Shown here piece by piece: positions 34,856-45,755 of a stretch of DNA of 64,000 nucleotides. Source of the stretch: Dactylonectria macrodidyma (lineage: Eukaryota; Ascomycota; Sordariomycetes; Hypocreales; Nectriaceae); contig JAGMUV010000007.1 of NCBI GenBank assembly GCA_020744425.1, forward strand, positions 620,001 through 684,000. Reading direction: 5' to 3'. The translations under genes were made by a program, and so were the position numbers. Every line of letters starts with the position of its first letter. Positions within the stretch are counted from its first letter, which is position 1. A model generated the notes under the pieces. The model was not told the DNA's origin. It made no database searches and saw nothing but the letters and a program-made list of their open reading frames with translations.

Positions 34856-36321
34856 TCACTTATCAGCTGGTGATGATGCTTGCTTGCCGTCATCACGAAT
34901 ATCATCATCATCATCATCATCCTTCTTCTCCTTCTTACCGCCGTCATTCTTTCGCTTCTCGGCTTCCAGCACCTCCTTCACCTCTTCTCCCAAGTCCTTC
35001 AACTCGTCCCACTCTGCATCGTACTCAGCCGCCACCATCTTGATCTCCCGCCGCATCGCATTTGCGTCGTGGACCAGTTGCTCCCACTTGCTCGGGTCAA
35101 GGCCGCGCTCCTGGTACAGCGCGTTCTGGCGCTTTGATACTGTCACCTTCATGGCCGCCTTGTAGCTAAGGTCTCGGCTGATGAAGAGGAACCACAGATA
35201 TCCACCCATAATTGTCGTCAAGCCCGCAAGATAGGTCACAGGCTCCACCAAGTCCCACCCCATTTCTGTATGAAACGTAATATAGTATACGATCCCCCAC
35301 CACGTAGCGAGAGCAGCGAAACCGCCTTGAGCAAGTCGGTGAGCTCCTTTGTGTGCAATATTGTCGCATTCGTTCTTGATCTTGGCCATGGCATCGATCT
35401 CACGCGACATCCGCTTCAAGTGCATTCGCATATAGTAGGTCCGGTCTTTGAAGCTTGGAACGGCGACTCTCAACTCCTGATTTTGGCCCTCGATGTCGAT
35501 GGCAAATTCCGTTCCTCGTGCCGCATCTCGGATAAAGTCGCCTACCTCAGTACTGCCACTCCAACGCACCCAAGTCGCATGTTTCCTGTGCTTCCCCTCG
35601 CGACCAAGGCCAGAATAAGACGCGACATTGCTGTCCGGTTTCCCATGCTTCTGATGGGATTCTTCCTGATCGGCCTCAGCTCGGAAGACAATGTCTGGAA
35701 GCTTCTCGCGGCCATTGTACCGCAGTGGCGGTATCTCTGCTTGTATCAATCGCTCGAGGTATGACAATGGTTGTTGGGGGTGGACGAGAAGTGCCAGTGG
35801 CTCGACGGTGTCGCTTTTTCGGATATCCTCTCCCTCAACTGGCTCATTGATGTGCTCTTGCTTGGGATGGAAAGGCATGGGCAGGATGAGTTTGAGAAGT
35901 CGGGTAGGGGTCGTCAAGAGTCGGCCTATCGTGAACTCAGAATTAGTAAAGACGTCAGCCCAGTCTTCCAAAGCAATGTACCTTTTGTCAGATCTCCTTC
36001 TGCAGGGTCCGGTGAAGTTGACTTTGGCTGTGCATGGCTACTCTCCCGGTGCCATGGCCGGTCGTTCTCCAACGACTGCGCACTCTTTCCGGATGTGACT
36101 TGTCGCTGCTCCCTTTGACGGGCCCTCTCTACCTGCTCATCATTCCTCTGATCAGATTCGTCTTCCTTCAGCGGCCATGACCTCGAGAATGAGCGCTTAA
36201 AAGATAAAGGTGCTGGCACGCGACTCCGTAGTAACGGTTGGTATTGGGTGCTAAATGTCGATCGCGTTGAGCGTAAGACAGGGGAGATTCGCATAGTCGC
36301 GCGGCAAAATAGGTGGCTCAT
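34856..36321 (-). CDS. Mitochondrial calcium uniporter (MCU) pore subunit
   Basis: Predicted 469-aa inner-membrane Ca2+ channel. Exons 36321-35982 and 35925-34856, 56-bp phase-1 intron with a TACTAAT branch point. The N-terminus ([21 protein letters not shown]) is Arg/Ser-rich without acids, as in a mitochondrial presequence. The matrix N-terminal domain is followed by a coiled coil, a first membrane helix ([17 protein letters not shown]), the pore loop WDLVEPVTY, equivalent to the WDIMEPVTY selectivity filter with both acidic residues kept, and a second helix ([15 protein letters not shown]). A second coiled coil and a Lys/Asp tail with seven consecutive Asp codons (ATC repeats at about 34898-34920) end the protein. 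Divergent from ERG19. Confidence 0.92.
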
Positions 36322-38143
36322 CGTACACGCTCGTCTATTAAATTAAACAAGAATCAATCTGAAGTAGAAGCAAGTGACGCTTTAGGGAATAATTACTCAA
36401 GCAAAGAAAAGGGGCCTCTGAGACAGATCAGACGAAGCTGTTCCTGACCTTGGTGGGACTGGAAAGGGTCCATGACGTCACAAAGCTTAGCATCACCCCA
36501 GGCGGCTTCATGCTGCGAGCGATTCATTGGACAAGCCACGCCAGCTTTCACAACATCATGACAGGGTTCTTGAGCTTCTAATTGAGCATTCACACGTCCC
36601 ATCAATATGTGATAATTCAGAGAGACAATGCACTATGACTACCATGACTTTCGGTGTCGCACGTGAGCTAACGCTTTAGTACTCATGTTGGTGAGTTCTT
36701 CTGCACCGCCAAGGCATGCAATGTATGGCTGGGTTCTAGACACCAGGGATCACGCCACGAATACTGCAAGTTGGTAGGTTACAAGTTAAGGTGTTTCCAT
36801 TGGAGCACGTATTTGGCTTGATCATGCGTTGTGATGGCTACCATCGAAGGAATTCGCCTTGTTTGGTGTTAGCTATAGGGTAGCTATGTTACTTTAGAGA
36901 GACCCTCGACTGACCTTGAGAAAGCAGAGTGAACGAAATTCTCAAAATCTGATAATATCGTCGAGCCTAATTTAGGTTGAAGCCTCCGCAGGTTACTTGA
37001 ATAGATATTATAATTTGATGGTCGATTATGCCTAAGAGCCGTGGCTAAGACGAGTGAGTTGTGCACCATCGGCGATACAATCTTGGCCGGCTACATCCAG
37101 GTGAAGAGGAACCCGAACCCCTCAGGGAAACACATGATCTCACATTGATCTATGAACTCATACGCCGAGCTTGATGAGAAAATATCCCTTAAAATTCGTA
37201 GGTGGCGTGCTCGGAAATCATGTCATCTGGTGGATATTCTAGCAACTCTGCTGTTAGTGAGCTTTCATCTGGCTACCGATGCACACAAAGCTCTGGAGCT
37301 TCCATGATGAGCCTGTCACAACCTCTTCCTACTCATCATCGCAACTGCAACAACGCCGCATTTGCCTGTGGTCCCTTTCAATAATCGGATCTGTCTATAG
37401 GCAAGCCGAATTTTCTACAGCGACGAAGAGCACTGCCGCGTTATTGACTCCTTCATCGAGCCACATGGAGCCAGCAAACTTAGTCAGATTTAGAGGTTGA
37501 GAGACTGTTTTCAAGCACAATCAATCCTGGTATCGGAAAAATGAGAGCGGTTTCAAGAAGATGAATAAGGCTATTTTGGGGCCAGACTTATAGGTTAGGT
37601 GTGTACATAGAATGAAGCGATTGATGTCTGGATTTGGACGTTTTAGGACGCTTTGTTGAAAGAGTTTAAGAAGTGCTGGAGGATACGCGCGTGTTGGAGA
37701 GTGGGACACGCCAGCATGGTGAAGCTTGAAGCTACAATTCAAAGACGGGGGCGTAAAACATTCCTAGTTGAACTACCCAAACCTCTTGCATATTTCATCC
37801 GATCATGCCCATTCCCGTGAGCCGCCCGAACAAAGATCCAGGGAAGATCCCAGTCCAAAGTCGGGATGTTTTTTGTTGGTGTTGAGGGGCTTTCAGGGGT
37901 TCAACTGAGGGGCTGGACCCCGCACTAAACTCCATCGGGCCGTCACCACAGCGCCGGTCTTTCAAGCCATCGGGATGCCATCTCCAACTCTTTCCGACAA
38001 GTCGGTGTAGTCGCAGAGCTTTGTCGCTAGCCCAATCTCAGTTTCTCTCGACTCTCCGAGCCCTTTCTGTCTCACGAGAGCTTCTCCTCCGTCCTGAGCC
38101 TTCCTGTCCTCTATCTCCCCGATCACAGTCCCCTATCCTTAAA
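36322..38143. other. Intergenic, divergent promoter region
   Basis: 1.8 kb between the divergent uniporter and ERG19 genes. No credible coding sequence. The last 250 bp is C/T-rich leader DNA of ERG19. Confidence 0.5.
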
Positions 38144-39378
38144 ATGGCAGACACCAAGGTCTACCGGGCTAGCACCACCGCTCCCGTCAACATCGCCGTG
38201 GTCAAGTATGCGTCCCCTGGAACAGGCTGCGGGCCAATTCAATTGCTAACCGCCTGTCTGCTAGGTACTGGGGCAAGCGTGACCCCAAGCTCAACCTCCC
38301 CACCAACAGCTCCCTCTCCGTCACCCTCTCACAGGCCGACCTTCGAACCCTGACGACCGCTTCATGCTCCAGCTCGTACACTGAAGGCGACAGCCTGACT
38401 CTCAACGGCGAGGCTTCTGATGTCTCTGGCGCTCGAACCCAGGCTTGCTTCCGCGAGCTGCGGTCTCGTCGTGCTGCCCTCGAGGCCGCAGACGCGTCGC
38501 TGCCAAAGCTCTCGACCATGCCCGTGAAGCTCGTCTCGGAGAACAACTTCCCCACGGCTGCTGGCCTGGCCTCGTCGGCCGCCGGATTCGCTGCTCTCGT
38601 CCAGGCCATCGCGCTCCTCTACGAGCTCCCTGACTCGCCTTCGGACCTCTCCCTCGTTGCCAGACAGGGATCCGGATCTGCATGCCGCAGTCTGTTCGGC
38701 GGCTACGTAGCGTGGAGGATGGGAGACAAGGACGACGGAAGCGACTCCAAGGCAGAGCTTATTGCTCCTGCCTCGCACTGGCCCGAGATGCGCGCGCTGA
38801 TCCTGGTTGCCAGCGCTGCCAAGAAGGGCGTTTCGTCCACCTCGGGCATGCAGCAGACCGTGGCCACGTCAGGCTTATTCCAGCAGAGAATATCGACCGT
38901 TGTCCCCGCCAACATGGCCTTGATGGAGGAGGCCGTCAAGGCCAAGGATTTTGCCAAGTTCGCCGAGGTGACCATGCGCGAGTCCAACTCGTTCCACGCC
39001 ACCTGCGCCGACACCTACCCTCCCATCTTCTACATGAACGACGTCTCGCGGGCCGCAATTCGCGCCGTCGAGCACATCAACGCCAAGGCCGGCAAGACGA
39101 TTGCCGCCTACACCTTCGATGCCGGTCCCAACTGCGTCGTCTACTACTTGGAGGAGAGCTCCAGCACGATCCTGGGAACGTTTTATCAGGCTCTGGGAGA
39201 AGTCTCGGGCTGGAAGGAGGGCACTGCCGGTATCAAGTCGACGGTGGAGCTTGAGAGCAGCCTTGCGGCCTCTCTGAAGGAGGGCGTTAGCCGTGTCATT
39301 ATGACGGGCGTTGGCGAGGGACCTATTAAGACTGAGGAGTACCTCATTGATGAGAACGGTCAAGCCGTTAAGCGATAG
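38144..39378 (+). CDS. ERG19: Mevalonate diphosphate decarboxylase
   Basis: Predicted 391-aa enzyme of the sterol/isoprenoid pathway: ATP-dependent decarboxylation of mevalonate 5-diphosphate to isopentenyl diphosphate. Exons 38144-38205 and 38265-39378; the 59-bp intron with a GCTAAC branch point falls inside the conserved VKYWGKRD motif, as in other filamentous ascomycetes. Other GHMP-kinase-fold signatures are PTNSSLSVTL, ENNFPTAAGLASSAAGFAAL (phosphate-binding loop), RQGSGSACRSLFGGYV and the C-terminal AYTFDAGPN containing the catalytic Asp. Length is normal. Strong C-ending codon bias suggests good expression. It lies between MCU (divergent) and the DUF647 gene (same strand). Confidence 0.96.
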
Positions 39379-40092
39379 TCTAGAATCGGAGTTGAAACAC
39401 ATCCAATTATATGATATCCAATTGACTACTCAAACAAAATACCAAAATTTATGGTGCATCTATCATTTTATAATAGTTGTTGGAACGGCCTTGGGTAGCT
39501 CCGATGCCTGCTGGCTCCTCGTTTGCAGTCATTCCCTGACCAAGGCATGCAGTGATTCGCACACCTCAGTGTTTGCATCAGTCCCAAATCGATGCTCGTG
39601 AATTAGGTATTTCATCAAAATCATCACTTATGTTCGGTTATGATGGTCTTGTGTAAATGATAGGCTAGTGCTTGTTGCCTTCAAAGGTTTGTGCTCTGGC
39701 CATCGCTGCTAGAATATGCACCAGAGTGCGAATAAGAACATGCTGTATAAATTGATACCTGCTGTGGCTTTTCTTCCATCGTCTTCAAACTGTAGGTGGA
39801 CAGCAACATGAATTGTTGAGCCGATGTCAGGTCTGACAGCTGGCAGCCAGCTGTCACACCCAGTCACGTAGAAATCCATCGCCTAAAAGTTCGAAACCAT
39901 CACACCTCCGTGCCTTCTGCTGTTTGCACCTACGTGTAACCTCGACAATCAACCTCCAGTCCTAGACTTTCTTTTTATCTCCACCACCTACGCATCTCCA
40001 TTGCGATCCTCGAAATCTCAACACGCACAAGCTGGTCCCGTTTTCCTTTTTGGGCCAGTCGTCTTCGTCAGCGCGACGGCCTTTCCAACGCA
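39379..40092. other. Intergenic, no gene seen
   Basis: 700 bp holding the ERG19 3' end and the leader of the DUF647 gene, the latter C/T-rich from about 39890. Confidence 0.5.
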
Positions 40093-41650
40093 ATGAGCGT
40101 CGATGCAGGGTCTGAGCCTCGCGTTCATGCAGACCCCAGCCATCTCCATCCCACTTCCCCAGGAAAAAAACACGAAGGAATCACCGGCCTCCTAGGCCAC
40201 GGCCAAGAGGTCGAGATTCACGAGCTTGACAAGTCCGGCAACATCACGAAGCGATGGCTTCACACTCCCGGCAACGAGATTATTCCGGTACATCGCTGCC
40301 CTCCATTCTACATCCACTCGCGCCCACTAACATCGAGAACAGGTCTTGGCCAAGAACAGATCGAACAACTTCATTTTCCGTTCTATGCGGGAATGGCGCA
40401 AGTTTCTTAGCGACGCGTTTCTCCCGGTCGGATTCCCACACTCCGTCTCAGAGGATTACCTCGCCTACCAAACCTACGATTCTCTCCAGGCTTTCTTTTC
40501 GACCATCACCTCGCTCCTCGCCAACCGTGCCCTTCTCCAAGGTCTCGGAGTCGGCGATGCCAACTCTTCTGCGACCTTCGCCTTGTTCCTGACCATCCTC
40601 AAAGATGCCATGTCTCGTGTCGCGACCATTGTGTTTGCTCAGCAATTTGGCCTCCGCATCGAGCCAGATGCTAAAAAGTTTCGATTTCTTGCCGATGTCT
40701 TCAATGACACTGCCTTCTTTCTTGAGCTCTACAGTCCTTATTTCGGATCATGGGGGAAAATCGTCGCTCTCACCACCGGCGAAGCACTCCGGGCACTCTG
40801 TGGTGTCTCGGCCGGAGCGAGCAAAGCCGCCCTGAGCGTCCACTTTGCGAAGCATGACAACCTAGCAGAACTGAACGCAAAGGAGGCAAGCCAGGAGACC
40901 GCGGTAGGACTGATTGGTCTCCTGGCTGGAACCTTGCTAGTCAAGCACGTCGAGAGCCATCAGAGCGTCGTGTACCTGATGATTGCCTTGGTCTTCGCTC
41001 ACCTGTGGATGAACTACCTCGGAGTCCGAAGTGTCTGCATGACCAACCTCAACCGTCAACGCGCCACGATTCTGTTTGGCGAGTATCTCGAGACTGGAAA
41101 AGTCCTCACCCCGACTGAAGTTGCCCGCCGGGAGAACATCATATTTTGGAGTTCTGTGGCACGCAACCAAGATGGTCACTGTGTTGCCCATATCGAAATG
41201 GCAGAGAGCTACTCGGATGCTATGGGTGGACGCGATTCTCGCATTAACATTGCAATCGTTGACGGTGGCATGCATACCCAATTCATCTGGTGTCACAACA
41301 ACACACGCCTGACTCCTATCAAGATTCTCCTTTGGCAAGGGGCCGAACCAGCCAACGCTATTGAGGCTTGGTTCATGGCCCAGGAAACGGCCTGGCTCAT
41401 GAAGAAGGGGCTGGGCTACACCGGACAGATTGACCGAATCCTCTGTGCGGAAAAGTCACGTTTCAACGCTTGGAAGAACGACATTACGGTGGATGATGGG
41501 CGAGATGTGCGAATGTACGAGAAACGGTTCTGTGACCCGGATCTGTGGGAGGGAATGCTTGCCAAAGGGTGGAACTTGGACTTGCAGGCATTTGAGACGG
41601 GGGCACCCGTGAGATTGACTGCCCACTTCCGTGCGAAGAAGGATGATTGA
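40093..41650 (+). CDS. DUF647 / RUS1-family protein
   Basis: Predicted 500-aa protein of the eukaryotic Root-UVB-Sensitive (RUS, DUF647) family; the molecular function in fungi is unknown, while plant members act in vitamin B6-related processes and organelle-linked development. Exons 40093-40287 and 40343-41650, 55-bp phase-0 intron. The core runs from FLPVGFPHSVSEDYLAYQTYDSLQAFFSTI through GLGVGDANSSATFALFLTILKDAMSR, FLADVFNDTAFFLEL, and GKIVALTTGEALRALCGVSAGASKAAL, with two or three hydrophobic segments (VGLIGLLAGTLLV, SVVYLMIALVFAHLWMNYLGV). The C-terminal part matches the family as well. Start chosen at the first Met after a C/T-rich leader. Confidence 0.9.
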
Positions 41651-41983
41651 GAGGTGGTTATAGGTGGAAGGCGAGTCAATAAGCTACGAGAACCTTGGTT
41701 CATAAACGGTCCAGCCGACTGCGCTGGAGGTTGGCATGTGGCCTCGGACTTGTCAATTAGGAGGGATTGAGATCCCTAGAGAGAAATGTTCAACAGGGTC
41801 GACCAAGGCCTGCAGTAGTTTGATGATGTACAAGGGAGATTTTCCTTGACTGGGTCTTCCAATCCCCCTCCGTGACCAGTCTATCCGTTTGTTGTACATG
41901 TTCCTAACGCCCCATTAAATGCTATCATACATCATTTCTAATTTGGCACAACGCTTTTCACGAAACCCCTGCTCAGATAAGTC
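41651..41983. other. Short convergent intergenic region
   Basis: 330 bp between the 3' ends of convergent genes; presumably both terminators. Nothing else seen. Confidence 0.5.
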
Positions 41984-42858
41984 CTACGCGAGCCAAGCCC
42001 ACCTCATCGCCCGCATCTTGACGCCCTCCCAAGTATTCAGCTTCGGCCGCACGTCCAGGTAGAAACTGGGCCCGCCCTTTCCGTCCGGTCGTCCCGCGTA
42101 AAAGTCGATCACGTAGTCGACTCGGGTGCCGCAGCGATCGATGACCCAGTCGTGGCGGTCGAAGGGCGCGGTGAAGCCGAGCATGGTGTTGATGCGGGCG
42201 GTGGGCGTCATGCGGTCTAGCTTGTTGGCGAAGGACTCGAGCTTGGGGCCGTCGCATCTGCGGGCGGTTAGCTTGCTTGTTGCTGAATAAACTCCTGTGA
42301 GGGAGCTTACTTTGAGTCCTTTAGGTAAGGTGCCTCCCATTCCTTGATTTCCTTCCATGCGCGCTCGTTGACGGCGTTGTGGATCGGCACCACCGTCTTC
42401 ATGTCGGCGACCCGGGCGTCGTAGCCCTTTCGCTTCATGGCGTCGAAGAACATCTTCTCCGAGGGATACACCCAGTTTCCAGACGGATCGAGGCCAGTCT
42501 CCATCTCGTGGTTCGCAGGCCTGGGAGGAGCATCGCCGCCATGGTCGACAGGACACGCAGCCGGGGTTCCGGTGGTTCGCGGGATGGTCGACACGGCCCG
42601 GTCGGTGTCGAGGCCGCCGTGGGGAAGCTGCGGGGGCGGGGGAGAAGCTGCGGGAGCGGAAGAGCCCCAGGGCGTGTAGGAGGCGATGGTCTGCGACCAC
42701 GACTTGGGCTGAGGGCGGGCGGTATGGTTGACGGGACACGCAGAAGGCGGCGCGGCCTTTGCCTGGTCCTGAGCCTTCTTCGCCTCGGCCTCGCGGGCCT
42801 GCTCGATCCAGGCGTCGCGGGCCTTGTGGTCGACGGGGCAGGCGGACTGATCAGCCAT
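41984..42858 (-). CDS. CYC3: Holocytochrome c synthase (heme lyase)
   Basis: Predicted 273-aa intermembrane-space enzyme that attaches heme covalently to apocytochrome c. Exons 42858-42311 and 42257-41984, 53-bp phase-2 intron. The Met at 42858 is chosen over upstream in-frame Mets because [11 protein letters not shown] begins with a heme-regulatory motif, as in known members. Three Cys-Pro-Val motifs occur at C7, C41 and C102, separated by Pro/Ala-rich linkers. The catalytic half is well conserved: [67 protein letters not shown] and [15 protein letters not shown]. It could also be the cytochrome c1-specific paralog (CYT2), since the two are hard to separate by eye. Confidence 0.92.
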
Positions 42859-44318
42859 TGTGACGTCGGCGGGGGGTTTATCGTTGGTGCGCGTTCGTTT
42901 GTGACGGAGGGAATATCCAGAGCTACAGTGGCATGGTGTTTTGCACCGGCAATGGCGTAATCGACGGACTCTCTGTAATGCGGCCGGGAGGATTGGCTTG
43001 CGTCCGGGCCGTGATGGAGAGGGAAAAAAAATTGGGCCGGGATTTTCCCGTCTGAATACGGGGCCGGACGAGACCGGGTCCACTGATGGGGGTGTAGGAT
43101 GGATGTCACTGATAAACTAGGTAGGTTCAGAGGATGATGACTTCTAAGACTCATGGCAATTTCTGGTTTATATGTTGGTAATTTACCTCTATTCGAATGA
43201 TCATCCTCCAGTTATGACTCAGATATTGATCCTGCTCGATAGCTTGGTGCATGTAGGATCCGAAATTGAGCACTGCCTTGGTAAGTACGATTCAACTTAC
43301 ACGTCCCATGTCAAGAACCAAATTTCTAAACTTGCCGTACTACCCCCGGAGAGAAGTATTCTTTTTTTGCTCTGGTGTTCCTAATCACCGGAAGTGGTCA
43401 TAGTATCACTGGCACTGATCTCGCGAGCAATGTCGCTAGGACACCGGTGCCCTCAGCCTCAAGGACGTCGTCGCACGGGACATAGAAGGCCATAAGTATA
43501 TGCGGGTGCCCGCTCTCTTGCACTCGCAGATCGCGGTTCAGGGACGATACTAGGTTTCGCAAACCCGATAGAGTCCCCAACACTATTTCAGCTCCGGATG
43601 GGTAGCACTAAGAGAGACGCAGGCGAGCCAAGAGACAAACTGAAGGTGTGTTGTGTGTGACGGAGAATTGTGGAATAAACCCACCCATTCTACCAGCAAA
43701 CAATGATATTTTGAATCCCGTGAGAAAGGCGGAATCAGTGCCTTTTGTGATATTGGAGTCGTCGAAGTTGCAATGGTTGCCATCTCGAACCATGGGGGGC
43801 GCAGTACACCAGGCCAACTAATAAGGACAGCTTCAGGCCAAAAGTCTCTGAACACTCATTTTTTTCTACTGAGACTTACCACCATTATATTAGGATCAAA
43901 TGAGTACCTACTTTAAATATCAATGGAGTGTATAATAAGCATGGCATAATACTTGAATAATAAAATGGTTTATAATTTACTACTTTTCGATGCGCCTAAA
44001 TACAGATTGTTGAAAATGCTTTTATAGAGCAACATAGGAGTGTACGGAGACTTTTGGCCTGATACGGTATCTGGGGGTTTAGCGTGCCATCCCCCACATG
44101 CCGCTGGAGCAAGTACCACCCATCAGGACACGGCATGATCAGCGTCATGGGGCGCCTAACCTAGAGCATGAACCTCTTATCTCGGTGGCCTCGTGACACC
44201 TCGACTCGCCGCCAGCCTCTTATCGAACCGGCGACCTCGCAACGCCCTACATTAAACGCCAATGTGCGCAATGTCGGATCTGCCCTGACTTCATACAACA
44301 GAGTGCTGCTGAGCTGCC
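42859..44318. other. Intergenic, divergent promoter region
   Basis: 1.46 kb between divergent heme lyase and battenin genes. AT-rich in 43850-44030. Short frames only; none recognised. Confidence 0.5.
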
Positions 44319-45755
44319 ATGTCTGGCCGCTCGCCTGCCTCCTCCGGCCTACTGCCCATGCCCGGATCGCCGTCGTCGTCGTGGGCCGTCTACAAGGCGA
44401 GGCTAGCCTCTATCTTCGGAAACGCGGACGCGAAAGTAGTGGTAGCCTTTTGGCTCTTTGGTCAGTGTCGAATTGGGCGCCTCTTGAAGGTGGGCGTGCT
44501 CTTGCTAACGATCATCGTAGGCCTCATCAACAATGTCCTCTACGTCATCATCCTCTCCGCCGCGCAGGACCTCGTCGGCTCGATCCCCAAGGGCGTGGTC
44601 CTCCTCGCCGACGTAATGCCGTCGTTCCTCACGAAGCTCGTCGCGCCGTACTTCATCCACCGCGTCCCCTACAGTGTGCGGATCCTCATATTCATTGCGC
44701 TGTCCTCGACGGGTATGCTCATGGTCGCCCTGACCCCGTCCGACCGGTCGGTCGCCGTCAAGCTCATCGGCGTCGTGCTCGCTAGCCTTAGTAGCGGCGG
44801 CGGAGAGCTCAGCTTCTTGGGCTTGACGCATTACTACGGACCTGTGAGCCTCGCTGGCTGGGGCTCGGGCACCGGCGCGGCGGGTCTTGTCGGCGCGGGG
44901 CTGTATGTTGTGCTGACGGACTGGTGGGGCTTCAGCGTCCGAGACAGTCTTCTGGTCTCGGCGTGCCTGCCTGCAGTCCTGTTCATCAGCTTCTTTGTGG
45001 TTCTGCCGCGGGGTCCACTGGCCGAGGGGTCGAGGGGTAAGGAATACGACCAGGTGCCGGAGCAAGACCTGGACGACGAGGATGTGGAAGCCATCTCACC
45101 AGGCACGGCTTCGACGGCTCTCCTTGGCCCCGGACCATCGGTCGCATCAACTGCTTACTCGACGCACGCTCATGCCGGAGCATCTTCGTTCCGGGAGAAC
45201 TTGCGGAGAACGAAAAGCCTTTTCTTCCCGTACATGCTCCCGCTCTTACTCGTCTATGTTGCTGAATACACGATCAACCAGGGTGTTGCGCCGACACTGC
45301 TATTCCCACTAGAGGAGTCACCATTCCAAGAATTCCGCGAGTTCTATCCGTTGTATGGGTTCCTCTACCAGCTGGGTGTCTTTATCTCTCGATCTTCCAC
45401 GCCCTGGTTTCGTATTCATCATCTATACCTACCCTCGCTGCTACAAGTGGGTAATCTCGTCCTCCTCACTCTTCACGCTATCATCTTCTTCATCCCGTCA
45501 GTATACATAATCTTCATCATCATCTTCTGGGAGGGATTATTGGGCGGGGCTGTCTATGTCAACTGCTTTGCGGAAATCATGGAGAACGTGCCGGTAGAAG
45601 AGCGGGAGTTCAGCCTCGGGGCTACAAGTGTAAGTGACAGCGGGGGGATCTGTATCGCGGGCTTCATTGGCATTGCGATGGAGACGCGGCTCTGTGATTA
45701 TCAGGTCGCACATGGACGAGACTGGTGTCGGCGCATTCATGCACAGAGAGGGTGA
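44319..45755 (+). CDS. BTN1: Battenin-family membrane protein (CLN3/BTN1)
   Basis: Predicted 458-aa multi-pass vacuolar/lysosomal membrane protein, the fungal ortholog of human CLN3, linked to vacuolar pH and basic amino acid transport. Exons 44319-44460 and 44521-45755. The 60-bp phase-1 intron interrupts the conserved [19 protein letters not shown] motif; reading through it gives a false insertion. Other family blocks: [65 protein letters not shown] and [20 protein letters not shown]. An acidic cytosolic loop ([12 protein letters not shown]) sits between the halves. About ten hydrophobic segments are visible. The C-terminus lacks a clear prenylation box. Confidence 0.95.
   Translation: MSGRSPASSGLLPMPGSPSSSWAVYKARLASIFGNADAKVVVAFWLFGQCRIGRLLKVGVLLLTIIVGLINNVLYVIILSAAQDLVGSIPKGVVLLADVMPSFLTKLVAPYFIHRVPYSVRILIFIALSSTGMLMVALTPSDRSVAVKLIGVVLASLSSGGGELSFLGLTHYYGPVSLAGWGSGTGAAGLVGAGLYVVLTDWWGFSVRDSLLVSACLPAVLFISFFVVLPRGPLAEGSRGKEYDQVPEQDLDDEDVEAISPGTASTALLGPGPSVASTAYSTHAHAGASSFRENLRRTKSLFFPYMLPLLLVYVAEYTINQGVAPTLLFPLEESPFQEFREFYPLYGFLYQLGVFISRSSTPWFRIHHLYLPSLLQVGNLVLLTLHAIIFFIPSVYIIFIIIFWEGLLGGAVYVNCFAEIMENVPVEEREFSLGATSVSDSGGICIAGFIGIAMETRLCDYQVAHGRDWCRRIHAQRG

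Noticed and set aside
42859..43083. N-terminal extension of the heme lyase frame
   Set aside because: Low-complexity, not family-like; the protein family begins close to the first CPV motif at 42858.
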